Source: an uncultured bacterium (GTDB lineage: Bacteria; Verrucomicrobiota; Kiritimatiellia; CAIKKV01; CAITUY01). Taken from it: a DNA stretch of 64,000 nt. The position numbers were made by a program, and so were the translations under genes. The notes under the pieces were generated by a model. The model was not told the DNA's origin. It searched no databases and saw nothing but the letters and a program-made list of their open reading frames with translations. Below, in pieces: positions 24,904 to 33,544 of the stretch; position 1 is the stretch's first letter, and each line of letters starts with the position of its first letter. The stretch covers positions 83,850 through 147,849 of the forward strand of contig CAIVSY010000016.1 in assembly GCA_903908715.1 (NCBI GenBank), in the 5' to 3' direction.

Positions 24904-26478
24904 ATGCCAGTGAAGATTGCAGTCATCGGAGCCGGAAGCATCGGGTTTACCCGTGGAATCATGCGCGACATTCTTTGTGTGCCAGAACTGTCCGATTCCA
25001 TTTTTGCGTTTCATGACATAAGCACGCGGAATCTTGACATGATCACCCAGCTTGCAGCGCGGGATATACGATCCAACAAGGTTCCGGCCAAGCTGATTTC
25101 CACCACAAGCCGCAGAAAGGCTCTGGATGGCGCCGACTTTGTCCTTAACACCACCCGGATCGGCGGCTTGGATGCATTCAAGATGGACGTGGATATCCCA
25201 TTGAAGTATGGAGTGGACCAATGCGTCGGTGATACTCTTTGCATCGGTGGAATCATGTATGGGCAGAGGAACGTTCCCCAGATTATGGCATTCTGCCGGG
25301 ATATCAAGGCTGTTGCCTCGCCGTCGTGCCTATTCCTGAACTATGCCAACCCTAACGCTATGAATACCTGGGCTGCGATTCACTATGGCGGCGTTCAAAC
25401 GCTTGGACTATGCCATGGGGTTCAAGGAGGCCATTGGCAGATTACGGAAGTCATCAAGCTGCTGGTTAATGAAAACAAGAAGCCCGGCTCGAAGGGGTAC
25501 AAAGAGATATCTCCCCGCGATGTGGATATTATCTGCGCCGGCATTAATCACCAGACGTGGTACATTCAAGTGCGATACAATGGCGAAGACTGGACCCGGA
25601 GTCTGCTGGAAGGCTTTGAAAAGCATCCTGAGTTCAGCAAGACGGAAAAGGTCCGCATCGATATCATGAAACGCTTTGGATACTATACGACGGAATCCAA
25701 TGGCCACGTTTCCGAGTATGTTGCCTGGTATCGGAAACGGCCGGCAGAACTTCAACAGTGGATTGACCTTAGCTGCTGGATTAATGGAGAAACGGGTGGT
25801 TATCTCCGCGTGTGCACCGAGGGAAGGAACTGGTTTGAAACAGACTTCCCTAACTGGATGAAGGCCAAGTCGCCCAAGTTTGATGCAGCCAGCCGCGGAC
25901 ATGAACATGCCAGTTATATTATTGAGGCCCTGAAGACAGGCCGGACATATCGTGGACATTTCAATCTGGTCAACAATGGCTGCATTACAAACCTACCGAA
26001 TGATTGCATCGTCGAAGTTCCTGCTTATGTCGACCGCAACGGGATCAGCGTCCCGAAAGTTGGCGATCTTCCTGCGGGCTGTGCGGCAATTTGCAATGCT
26101 TCCATAAGCGTACAGAGGCTCGCAGTGCAGGCAGCTATCGATGGCGATGTGAATCTGCTCAAGCAATCGGCGCTGATGGATCCTCTTACCGCAGCCGTGT
26201 GTACGCCGCCTGAAATCTCGCAAATGGTTGATGAAATGCTTATTGCCCAGGCGCGGTGGTTACCCCAGTACGCGAAGGCGCTGCCTGCAGCAAAGAAGCG
26301 TTTCGCCGCCGAGCCCCGCCTTGGAACCCATGTCACGGAAGGCGCTGCCCGTATACGCACACGGTCCGTGGATGAGATGAAGCAGAACGCTGCAGAAGCC
26401 CGAAAGAATGCAGCGGCTAGCGACAAAGCAATGGACGCGAGGAAAAAGGCTGCGGCTAAAGCTGCAGCTAAGAAATAG
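24904..26478 (+). CDS. glycoside hydrolase family 4 (alpha-galactosidase/alpha-glucosidase type)
   Basis: 524 aa. GH4 enzymes use NAD+ and Mn2+ in a redox-assisted mechanism. The N-terminal Rossmann loop is IAVIGAGSIGFTRG. Metal-binding Cys and His are seen in LGLCHGVQGGHWQ and ICAGINHQTW, and FLNYANPNAMNTWA is the usual NPN segment. The last 50 residues are an unusual Lys/Ala repeat tail (AAAKAAAKK) predicted to be helical and absent from known MelA. AGGAGA precedes the ATG. The divergent AraC regulator supports an inducible sugar-use role. MelA-like alpha-galactosidase is the nearest call; alpha-galacturonidase or alpha-glucosidase are alternatives. Confidence 0.88.
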   Translation: MPVKIAVIGAGSIGFTRGIMRDILCVPELSDSIFAFHDISTRNLDMITQLAARDIRSNKVPAKLISTTSRRKALDGADFVLNTTRIGGLDAFKMDVDIPLKYGVDQCVGDTLCIGGIMYGQRNVPQIMAFCRDIKAVASPSCLFLNYANPNAMNTWAAIHYGGVQTLGLCHGVQGGHWQITEVIKLLVNENKKPGSKGYKEISPRDVDIICAGINHQTWYIQVRYNGEDWTRSLLEGFEKHPEFSKTEKVRIDIMKRFGYYTTESNGHVSEYVAWYRKRPAELQQWIDLSCWINGETGGYLRVCTEGRNWFETDFPNWMKAKSPKFDAASRGHEHASYIIEALKTGRTYRGHFNLVNNGCITNLPNDCIVEVPAYVDRNGISVPKVGDLPAGCAAICNASISVQRLAVQAAIDGDVNLLKQSALMDPLTAAVCTPPEISQMVDEMLIAQARWLPQYAKALPAAKKRFAAEPRLGTHVTEGAARIRTRSVDEMKQNAAEARKNAAASDKAMDARKKAAAKAAAKK

Positions 26479-26651
26479 AAAAAGAATTCTCGTGTCAGTC
26501 CCAGTGCGATCACGTTGTGGCGGTTCGCCGGCGGTGCATATGTGGTATGCTTCCGTGTGCGTCGGCGTGCCGGAGGCGCAAGCACGATCTTTGTTTGCGA
26601 CTTAGATCGGGTGGGTTCACAGTATCTTTCCGAAACCGGAAACGGCAAGCT

Positions 26652-27449
26652 TCACCCCTGGAGGTCAGCGCTCCATGGATGCCGATTCAACCTGTGCATC
26701 ACGATCAGTCCATCGAGCGTCAGATGAGGCAGGACATCCACCTGCTCTCTGAGCCCTTGCACTGCCATGCGGGAATACCCCCCTGTTGCGCATACAGAGA
26801 CTTGGGTGTTGTCCATTTCGTCTATCACTTCTTGCAGGATCTCCCGGACCATTCCGCGATAACCTACAATCGCGCCAATGCGCATGGCTTCTCTTGTGTT
26901 TCGTCCGATAGACCGGCTTGGCCTTGCTAGTTCGATGTGCGGTAGTAAAGCCGTTCGCTCGCACAGATAATCAGTCATCAGTGGCAGGCCGGGGGCAATC
27001 ACTCCACCCACATACCGTGCATCACCTGTGATTACATCAAATGTCAAAGCCGTTCCGAAATCGGCCACCACTACCGCTCCTCCGTAGCGTTCCCATGCCG
27101 CGACAGCATTCGCAAGCCGGTCCGCCCCGATTGTCGCTGGCCGCGGGTAATCTACCGCGACATTCATCCGGATCCGGTGCGTCACCAGCAAGGGCTCCCG
27201 GCCGGTCAACCGGCCAAGTACGTGTAGCCACCCTGGGTCCAGCCGCGGCACGACGCTGCAGAGTACGCTGTCCTCAATCTCAGCAGACTGTATAAAACGA
27301 CGGAGAACCCATTCGAGACGCTTGAGGTCACCTCCATCCAGCGACGGCATACGCCCGGTTCGCATAAGCCGTCCCGACCGCGCTACCCCGAAGGTGGTGC
27401 TGGTGTTCCCGATGTCCACAACAAGCAGATTAGGGTTTCTGCTCTTCAT
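26652..27449 (-). CDS. coaX: type III pantothenate kinase
   Basis: 265 aa from ATG 27449, which overlaps the nadC stop (ATGA); the 313-aa track form begins inside nadC. First step of CoA synthesis; type III enzymes use the ASKHA fold. Motifs are LLVVDIGNTSTTFGV, IGADRLANAVAAWERY, VVVADFGTALTFDVI, GGVIAPGLPLM and VCATGGYS. The final segment (HLTLDGLIVMHRLN) is the family's normal end. Co-transcription with nadC gives a cofactor pair. Confidence 0.95.
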   Translation of the reverse strand: MKSRNPNLLVVDIGNTSTTFGVARSGRLMRTGRMPSLDGGDLKRLEWVLRRFIQSAEIEDSVLCSVVPRLDPGWLHVLGRLTGREPLLVTHRIRMNVAVDYPRPATIGADRLANAVAAWERYGGAVVVADFGTALTFDVITGDARYVGGVIAPGLPLMTDYLCERTALLPHIELARPSRSIGRNTREAMRIGAIVGYRGMVREILQEVIDEMDNTQVSVCATGGYSRMAVQGLREQVDVLPHLTLDGLIVMHRLNRHPWSADLQG

Positions 27450-28300
27450 AGGAGTTCCAGGGAAAGATCCGCCGCCGGCGCGGAATGAGTTAGTCCGCCA
27501 ATAGAGATGGCATCCACTCCGGTAGCGGCGATGTCTGCCACCGTTGTCAGAGTGACACCGCCTGACGCCTCGAGTTTGCAACGCTTGGCGCATAGTTCCA
27601 CGCAGCGGCGCATCTGGTCGGTCTTCATATTATCCAGCATGATCCATTCGGGCCCACCGCGGACAGCATCCAGGAGTTCCTCCTCCGACTCAACCTCGAC
27701 CTCGACCGGCATACCGGGGAACTTCTCCCGCGCCACCTGCACTGCACCACATAGATCGCGAATTCCTGCCTCCTGCCAGAATCGGCGGTGATTATCCTTG
27801 ATCAGAACCATGTCGAACAATCCCATCCGGTGATTGGTTCCACCACCACACCTGACGGCATACTTCTCCAGGCTCCGAAGGGTCGGAGTTGTCTTCCTCG
27901 TGTCCAGAATCAGTACGCCGTAAGGAGCCACCTTATCCACGAACTGCCGCGTCAGGCTGGCAATGCCCGTCAGTCTTTGCATGAAGTTGAGTGCTGTTCG
28001 CTCCGCGCTCAGAATTTGTGCAACACTTCCTTCAATTTCCAGAAGCATTGTGTGCGCGGCCACCTGGGTTCCATCTTCTACAAGAAATCGGCACTGCAAG
28101 TCCGGGTCAACCTTGTGAAAAACCGCCTGAGCGATCGGCAAACCTGCCGCCACACACTCATCTCGCGTCACAATTATGGCCCGCCCCTTCCGCCCGGCAG
28201 GTATCACGGCTTGAGTGGTAATGTCCCCACGCCCGATATCCTCTTCCAGGGCACGACGGATAAGATCGTCCACTTCCGGGACTATTAGAATACTCTTCAT
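27446..28300 (-). CDS. nadC: nicotinate-nucleotide pyrophosphorylase (carboxylating)
   Basis: 284 aa. Converts quinolinate and PRPP to nicotinate mononucleotide. Characteristic segments are EDIGRGDITTQAVIP, SAERTALNFMQRLTGIAS, DTRKTTPTLRSLEKYAVRCGGG, NHRMGLFDMVLIKDNH, VEVESEEE and EASGGVTLTTV. It overlaps wzt upstream and coaX downstream by four bases each. nadB at 41961-43604 provides the preceding step; nadA is not in the window. Confidence 0.97.
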   Translation of the reverse strand: MKSILIVPEVDDLIRRALEEDIGRGDITTQAVIPAGRKGRAIIVTRDECVAAGLPIAQAVFHKVDPDLQCRFLVEDGTQVAAHTMLLEIEGSVAQILSAERTALNFMQRLTGIASLTRQFVDKVAPYGVLILDTRKTTPTLRSLEKYAVRCGGGTNHRMGLFDMVLIKDNHRRFWQEAGIRDLCGAVQVAREKFPGMPVEVEVESEEELLDAVRGGPEWIMLDNMKTDQMRRCVELCAKRCKLEASGGVTLTTVADIAATGVDAISIGGLTHSAPAADLSLELL

Positions 28301-29505
28301 GCCTCTTTACCGCGGCTATCCTCTATGCGCCATTCAGAAGGCATAACACACACGCCATCAACACGCTTTTCCGAATCCACGCCGAGCGCGAAAGCATTAT
28401 CAAGCCGGTGATAGTTTGTCCGGTGGTCGGCGGAGTGAGCAGAAAATGAAAAGAAATAGTTTCCTGCTGCCAAATCCAGCCGGGGCAAGCGCAGAACCAC
28501 TGACCCTGAGCGTGCCAATGAGCCAACATCAACACCAGCAATCTGTGTGTTACTGCCATGTACCAGCCGTCCGGTCTCGTCCGAAATACCAAACCCAAAT
28601 ACGGATGGGCCTACTGCCGTGTGGACTTCGTAGCGGATTCGGATATTCACGGAACCACCACTAGCAACAGATCGCGTCACATTCCCGTTGTCGTCAAAGA
28701 AATCTGCCCCTTTCAACACGACTTCACGAGTTCCCCACTCCCTTCGCAAATCCCCCCCGGACTGACCGCGCGAGAAAGATTCGTATTGCCCGATAATGTC
28801 ACTGGGGGCACCATGTCCTTTCATCTGGCCGTGATCCAGGAAGAGTATGGAGTCGCTTACGGACTGAATGGCATGAAGGTCGTGCGAGATAATCAGCATA
28901 GTCTTCCCCATCGCCCTGAATGACGCCATCTTTTTCAGGCACTTTCTCTGGAATGCTGCATCCCCTACAGCCAGGACCTCATCCACAAGCAGGATATCAG
29001 GATCCACCTCGACCGCTACGGCAAAACCGAGGCGAACATACATCCCGGAGGAGTAATGTTTCACTGGCTCATCAAGGAATGGTCCGATATCCGCGAACTC
29101 AACGATGGAATCCAAGCGCTGTTTCATTTTTCGCCGGGATAGCCCCATAATTGCACCAGCGAGAAAAATATTCTCCCGGCCTGTGAGATCCGGATGGAAA
29201 CCCGCTCCAAGTTCCAGCAGGGAGGATATCGAGCCCTGAGTCTGAATAATTCCGGTTGTTGGCGTCATCGTTCCTGCCAGCAAAGCAAGCAGCGTGCTCT
29301 TTCCCGCGCCGTTCGCACCGATAATTCCCAGCGTACGGCCTGCCTCAACCTCGAAATGGATGTCTTGCAGTGCCCACAGCTCACCACCCGTTCGCCCCCC
29401 ATGGCGCAATAAGTCCATTATCATCGACTTAATCGTTTTGGTGGCCGAGTGCCGCAATCGGAAGCGCTTACTGACCCCGGAGACTTTGATGGCTACGCTG
29501 GACAC
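28297..29505 (-). CDS. wzt: polysaccharide ABC exporter ATPase with C-terminal binding domain
   Basis: 402 aa. ATPase of an O-antigen or capsule/teichoic-type exporter. Walker A is GANGAGKST, the signature is HYSSGMYVRLGF and Walker B is ILLVDEVLAVGD, all in residues 1-240. Residues about 270-395 form the Wzt C-terminal immunoglobulin-like domain (FGFGISDETGRLVHGSNTQ), which in known systems recognises the glycan end. GTG start with AAGG upstream, 10 bases after the wzm stop. It overlaps nadC by four bases. Confidence 0.93.
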   Translation of the reverse strand: MSSVAIKVSGVSKRFRLRHSATKTIKSMIMDLLRHGGRTGGELWALQDIHFEVEAGRTLGIIGANGAGKSTLLALLAGTMTPTTGIIQTQGSISSLLELGAGFHPDLTGRENIFLAGAIMGLSRRKMKQRLDSIVEFADIGPFLDEPVKHYSSGMYVRLGFAVAVEVDPDILLVDEVLAVGDAAFQRKCLKKMASFRAMGKTMLIISHDLHAIQSVSDSILFLDHGQMKGHGAPSDIIGQYESFSRGQSGGDLRREWGTREVVLKGADFFDDNGNVTRSVASGGSVNIRIRYEVHTAVGPSVFGFGISDETGRLVHGSNTQIAGVDVGSLARSGSVVLRLPRLDLAAGNYFFSFSAHSADHRTNYHRLDNAFALGVDSEKRVDGVCVMPSEWRIEDSRGKEA

Positions 29506-29514
29506 GATTATACC

Positions 29515-30321
29515 TTATAATTCATCGGCGAAGCTTCGTTGCAGTTTCTGGAACACCACGACGCCCGCTGCGAGCATGAGCCATGATACGGCCAGTGAGG
29601 GGATCCACAAATTCGCTTGCGGCATGGCTTCACCCATCAGTGCGTTCCGATAAAGCGCCAACAATCCCGTCATTGGGTTCAGGTAAAACAACTGGTGCAG
29701 ACGTGGGTCGCTAAATGTCTGCAGAACCATGACAGGACTGTAAATCACCGGAGTTACGAAGAACCACGCCATCATCAGCACGCCAATAACGTGTTGAACA
29801 TCGCGGAAGAAGACATTTGCAGCCGAAAGCAAGAGGCTAAGGCCGATGCAAAGCGCCATTTGACTTACAATCGCGACGCAAAGCCAGAGGGGCATTCCGA
29901 ACGAAACGTTGGTAAACACCAAATAGATACCGACTATGATCAGTGAAAGCAGAAGATTGACCAGATTAGCGAGCACAATAGAAAGGGGTAACAGGACACG
30001 GGGAAACGCTGCCTTCTGGATTAAATTCGCATTGCCTACGATGGCATTTGTTGAATCCCCAAGTGTCATCGCCAGGTATTGCCACACGAATATGCCGGTG
30101 ACCAGTAGTGGCATCGAAATAGAAAACCGCATGATCCCCAGAAAAAGAGCGTAAATTCCGATCAGTAACAGGGGCCCCAACAACGTCCACAGAAAACCCA
30201 GCACCGATTCCTTGTAACGGATCTTAATGTTCCGTGCTACCAGCATCGCAAGGAGTTCACGATGACAGATCACATCTTTGACTATCGTTACCATGCTGGA
30301 TGCAAGAGTAGGGTTTTCCAA
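29515..30321 (-). CDS. wzm: polysaccharide ABC exporter permease
   Basis: 268 aa with six hydrophobic segments, an ABC-2 type permease. The N-terminal amphipathic stretch RNIKIRYKESVLGFLWTLLGPLL is the hallmark of Wzm/KpsM/TagG. Further recognisable parts are FVWQYLAMTLGDSTNAIVGNANLI and FFRDVQHVIGVLMMAWFFVTPVIY. The start is a TTG at 30321; ATG at 30294 is an alternative. It forms an exporter with the downstream wzt. No glycan synthesis genes sit directly beside it. Confidence 0.92.
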   Translation of the reverse strand: MENPTLASSMVTIVKDVICHRELLAMLVARNIKIRYKESVLGFLWTLLGPLLLIGIYALFLGIMRFSISMPLLVTGIFVWQYLAMTLGDSTNAIVGNANLIQKAAFPRVLLPLSIVLANLVNLLLSLIIVGIYLVFTNVSFGMPLWLCVAIVSQMALCIGLSLLLSAANVFFRDVQHVIGVLMMAWFFVTPVIYSPVMVLQTFSDPRLHQLFYLNPMTGLLALYRNALMGEAMPQANLWIPSLAVSWLMLAAGVVVFQKLQRSFADEL

Positions 30322-30428
30322 TCAAGATTGTCGAACGGAATCTTCAATGCAATCAGGCTTCGCCACAGAGCCCCTCACTTTCAGAATCCAGGGGCCCAGA
30401 CATAGGTGATGGAATATATAACGTTGAC

Positions 30429-31424
30429 TCATATAGGTTCTGCGGGGACTTTAATCCGAAGAGCATGACGCACAACCCGCACATCAAAGAAGCATTCATC
30501 GGCGCGTTCCTCCCCATCAATCTGGGCCGGCTGTGGCCGGCCTAGACGGATCTGGATGCATCGCCCTTGGGTGTGCCTGGCGCGGTTGTCAAGGTCTTGG
30601 GATAATTCGCGGATACGATCAGGATTGTGACGAATAGCCAGCAGATATCGCGCGAGATAGTTCGTTGGGTCGGTAAAAAGAACCACATCAAGCAATCCAT
30701 CATCAGCATAGGCATTTGTGCAGAAATCAAAGTCACCCGCATAAATGCGCGTGTTATTGATAACAAGATTGATCAAGGGGCCTGCATACCATAGGTCTCC
30801 ATCCACGATCACCTCAGCCTCAACCGTCGCGTGAAGGATGAAGCGAGAACCCCAAGAGAAGGTGTAAAGCCATCGTCCCCGAGCCAAGTATCGCATCAGG
30901 GGAATGTTCTCAATCCTGCGCTTCCCTGCATTACGAGTTCTCAGTACGCTCGAATCCAATCCGATCGTCAGGGCGTCCGCAAAATAGCATCCATTGATCA
31001 ATCCCAAATCCAGCGAATAGTCCGCGCCATGCAGAATCGCTGACACCGCACGTCTTAAATCCCGCGCGGAAATCTCATCACGAATTCGAATGCCTAGTGA
31101 TTTCGCGATGTCATTCCCTGTGCCGAGAGGCACAAAGGCGTAGGGCGGCAAAATTGCCTCAGGATAGGATTCGCGGAAAGCCATGAGCCCATTAATTACA
31201 CCCGAATGGGTTCCATCACCCCCTATGCCGGCGATCGCACAGAAGCTGTCTGGTGTGCCTGAGGAAAGATAGGCACAAACCTGATCAGGAATGGGTATAC
31301 CATCATGAACGACAAGGAGTTCCTGCTTGGCTCCCTGTTTGTCAAGCAATGCCGAAACGGCATTCCACCGTTGGCTCGCCAAGCCGCCGGCTGCATTTGG
31401 ATTCAGCACGCACAATACTCGCAT
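30429..31424 (-). CDS. diacylglycerol/lipid kinase, DagK/YegS family
   Basis: 331 aa from ATG 31424 (MRVLCVLNPNAAGG); the longer track start runs through a hairpin and is unlikely. Phosphorylates diacylglycerol or a sphingoid-like lipid at the membrane. Signatures are LNPNAAGG, IAGIGGDGTHSGVINGL, YAFVPLGTGNDIAKSLG, and the C-terminal NNTRIYAGDFDFCTNAYADDGLLDVV with QIDGE near the end. No Shine-Dalgarno is visible because a long hairpin ends 7 bases before the start. Confidence 0.9.
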   Translation of the reverse strand: MRVLCVLNPNAAGGLASQRWNAVSALLDKQGAKQELLVVHDGIPIPDQVCAYLSSGTPDSFCAIAGIGGDGTHSGVINGLMAFRESYPEAILPPYAFVPLGTGNDIAKSLGIRIRDEISARDLRRAVSAILHGADYSLDLGLINGCYFADALTIGLDSSVLRTRNAGKRRIENIPLMRYLARGRWLYTFSWGSRFILHATVEAEVIVDGDLWYAGPLINLVINNTRIYAGDFDFCTNAYADDGLLDVVLFTDPTNYLARYLLAIRHNPDRIRELSQDLDNRARHTQGRCIQIRLGRPQPAQIDGEERADECFFDVRVVRHALRIKVPAEPI

Positions 31425-31431
31425 AAACCAT

Positions 31432-31496
31432 TGCGGCCACAATCTCCGCTCCGTGTGGCATAACCGCATCCCACTTCGGAGCGCATTGTGGCCGCA
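31432..31496. repeat. long interrupted hairpin just upstream of the lipid kinase
   Basis: TGCGGCCACAAT (31432-31443) pairs perfectly with ATTGTGGCCGCA (31485-31496). Inside it GCTCCG (31448-31453) pairs with CGGAGC (31477-31482), and GTGG (31455-31458) with CCAC (31471-31474). No T-run follows on either strand, so a simple terminator is unlikely. It may be a dispersed palindromic repeat or a translational control element. Confidence 0.75.
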
Positions 31497-31509
31497 TCCT
31501 TGCCGTCGT

Positions 31510-31529
31510 GCGCCCTTCACACCGGGCGC
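31510..31529. repeat. short GC hairpin downstream of the 62-aa gene
   Basis: GCGCCC, an 8-base loop and GGGCGC, 13 bases past the stop of the small basic gene on the minus strand. It lacks a T tract; it could stabilise the 3' end of the ribosomal transcript. Confidence 0.4.
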
Positions 31530-31541
31530 GAACCTGCCAGA

Positions 31542-31730
31542 TTACTTACTTTTAAGTTTCGCTGGCTCCTTGAGCAACTGGCGAACTTGCGCGGCGTTGA
31601 GTTTCTGGACCTTCGCAGGCTCGACACCGAGCGCGATTAGACGTTTACGCTGTACTTTTTCACGACGCTTCTTGTCGCCAGCCTTCTTGACTGGCCGCTT
31701 CATCCGGACATTAATTCCTTTTCCAGCCAT
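31542..31730 (-). CDS. 62-aa highly basic protein following rplT
   Basis: Sequence is Lys/Arg rich (MKRPVKKAGDKKRREKVQRKR) with a helical C-terminal half (LNAAQVRQLLKEPAKLKSK). It starts 39 bases after the L20 gene, so is probably co-transcribed with rpmI-rplT. It does not resemble a ribosomal protein known to me. Charge, size and position suggest an RNA- or ribosome-binding protein; this is inference. Confidence 0.65.
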   Translation of the reverse strand: MAGKGINVRMKRPVKKAGDKKRREKVQRKRLIALGVEPAKVQKLNAAQVRQLLKEPAKLKSK

Positions 31731-31769
31731 AACCGAACCTTCCTTGCTTCGAGATTGCGAGAAATACGT

Positions 31770-32126
31770 TTACGCCATGCTCTTTTGAGCCAAGGCCAGG
31801 ATCTGGTTGAAACCCTCCGGATCGTGAAAGGCAATTTCAGACAGCATTTTGCGATTCAACGCAACCCCTGCCTTCTTCAACCCCTCCATAAAACGGCTAT
31901 AACTCATTCCTTGCTCACGGCATGCGGCTGATACCCGTACAGTCCACAACCGGCGAAACTCCCCTTTTCGCTCCTTACGGTGCACATATGCCAGACGCAT
32001 GGCCCGGTCCACGGCTTCCGTTGCCTGACGGAACAGCTTACTTCTTGATCCGCGAAAACCGCTTGCTCTCTTGAGCCGTGTTGTTCGTCGTTTGCGGGAT
32101 GCGGGTGCGTTTGTTGCTCTAGGCAT
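31770..32126 (-). CDS. rplT: 50S ribosomal protein L20
   Basis: 118 aa, standard length. RNA-binding assembly protein of the large subunit. Typical segments are ASRKRRTTRLKRASGFRGSRSKLFR, RLAYVHRKERKGEFRRLW, RVSAACREQGMSYSRFMEGLKKAGVALNRKMLSEIA. It follows rpmI by 21 bases. infC, the usual first gene of this operon, is not upstream here; an unrelated response regulator lies there instead. Confidence 0.98.
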   Translation of the reverse strand: MPRATNAPASRKRRTTRLKRASGFRGSRSKLFRQATEAVDRAMRLAYVHRKERKGEFRRLWTVRVSAACREQGMSYSRFMEGLKKAGVALNRKMLSEIAFHDPEGFNQILALAQKSMA

Positions 32127-32147
32127 CGTCTATTCCTTTCCGGTAAT

Positions 32148-32336
32148 TCAGATCATTTCCCTGATGCGGCCATGGTCAGCCGCATGACCAATTTTGCTAC
32201 GCCGCAGATTGCGCTTCCGTTTGCGGCTCTTGGAACTCAACAGATGGCCTTTCCCGGGACGGGCGAACTTAACCTTGCCAGTCGCCGTCAGCTTTACCCG
32301 CTTGGCCGTCATCTTCTTTGTCTTTTTCTTCGGCAT
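32148..32336 (-). CDS. rpmI: 50S ribosomal protein L35
   Basis: 62 aa. The L35 pattern KKKTKKMTAKRVKLTATGKVKFARPGKGHLLSSKS...KRKRNLRR is clear. GTAGGAG directly precedes the ATG. First gene of the L35-L20-basic protein unit, with a 124-base gap to the response regulator upstream, where the promoter should lie. I see no convincing -35/-10 pair there. Confidence 0.97.
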   Translation of the reverse strand: MPKKKTKKMTAKRVKLTATGKVKFARPGKGHLLSSKSRKRKRNLRRSKIGHAADHGRIREMI

Positions 32337-32460
32337 CTCCTACCTTCCTTCCTCGGTCCTCAAAAAGAATAGCGCAGCAATGTATCCGATGCACTCGATC
32401 AAGTCCAGTACTTTCCGCCATATTTTCCTGTTTTCCTAAACGAATTTCCCTGGAGCAGGC

Positions 32461-33525
32461 TCAGGTCGCCGGGCGAAACTCCAATTGAATAGCGGCAATG
32501 TCCTTTTTCGCCCGTATCGCCGCAAGCACCACATCAGGGTCAAATTGTTGCCCGGACATTGCTTCGAGTTCGATGAATGCTTCATTCAAGCTGACCGGCT
32601 GTCGATACGGACGGCTGGATGTCATCGCATCGATCGCGTCTGCCACGGATACAATCCGTGCAAAACGCGGGATATTCTCGCCGATTAACTGATGGGGATA
32701 CCCTTTGCCATTCCACCATTCGTGATGATACAAGGCAATTTCCGACGCTGTTTTCACGAGCGAAACATTGGACCCTTGCAGGATTCGCTCTCCGATGACT
32801 GTGTGCTGTTGCATGACCGCCGTCTCCTGCGGCGTCAACTTGCCCGGCTTCTTCAGCACATCGTCCGGGACTCCAATCTTGCCGACATCATGCATCGTGG
32901 AGGCAAGCCGGATAAGGCGGCAATCCTCCTTTGAAAGGTCCATTGCCACAGCAATCACTTGTGCATACCGGCTTACTCTTTCGACGTGTGCTCCTGTACT
33001 GTCATCGCGAAACTCGGCAGCCAGCGCCAGCCGCCGCACAATCTCCAGTGCGGCGGCTGCCGATTCGTCGAGCGCCAATCGCAACGCAGCAGTTTGCCGG
33101 GAAACCTCCGCCTCAAGAACTGATCGTTCATTCTCCAAACGATCCCGGTAAGCCTTAGAGTTCAAAGCCATGCGCACCCGCGCCAGCAGTTCGGCCATGC
33201 AAATCGGTTTGCTCAAGAGATCATCGGCTCCTGCCTCCAGCGCACGTGTCTTTTCCCTTGTAACATCCCGCCCTGTAATCATGATAATGGCTGCCTGCCG
33301 GGAAGCAGGATCTGCTCGCAATTGACTTGCCACCTCATATCCATCAATGCCTGGCATGATTAGATCCAGCAGAATAAGATCAGGACTGCATTCCTTGGCC
33401 TTGCGCAGGGCATCTTCGCCGCTTTCCGCCGAATGGACGTCGTAGGATTGCAACCGCAGCATATCGGTCAACATCTGACGCGTCATCGAATCATCATCGA
33501 CAATTAAAACGGTTTGCGCATTCAC
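32461..33525 (-). CDS. response regulator with HD-GYP output domain
   Basis: 354 aa from GTG 33525 (VNAQTVLIVDDDS), preceded by GGGAAG; the longer track start is inside greA. Residues 1-120 are a receiver with the acidic pocket DDD, phospho-acceptor DLILLDLIMPG and the Lys of LLSKP. A coiled linker (residues about 130-175) leads to an HD-GYP domain: HVERVSRYA, STMHDVGKIGVPDDVLKKPGKLT, HHEWWNGKGYPHQLIGENIP. The HD and GYP motifs are intact, so c-di-GMP phosphodiesterase activity is expected. The partner kinase is not in the window. It lies 19 bases after the giant greA. Confidence 0.93.
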   Translation of the reverse strand: MNAQTVLIVDDDSMTRQMLTDMLRLQSYDVHSAESGEDALRKAKECSPDLILLDLIMPGIDGYEVASQLRADPASRQAAIIMITGRDVTREKTRALEAGADDLLSKPICMAELLARVRMALNSKAYRDRLENERSVLEAEVSRQTAALRLALDESAAAALEIVRRLALAAEFRDDSTGAHVERVSRYAQVIAVAMDLSKEDCRLIRLASTMHDVGKIGVPDDVLKKPGKLTPQETAVMQQHTVIGERILQGSNVSLVKTASEIALYHHEWWNGKGYPHQLIGENIPRFARIVSVADAIDAMTSSRPYRQPVSLNEAFIELEAMSGQQFDPDVVLAAIRAKKDIAAIQLEFRPAT

Positions 33526-33544
33526 TTTTCTTCCCGTCTCGGCG

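Noticed and set aside
26025-26648. 207-aa minus-strand ORF
   Set aside because: Antisense of the Lys/Ala-rich tail of GH4; its Ala/Phe-rich look is a by-product of that composition.
29505-29515. TATAAT directly before the wzt GTG as a leaderless promoter
   Set aside because: Only one base separates it from the start codon, so transcription would begin inside the gene; AAGG and the closely placed wzm favour co-transcription.
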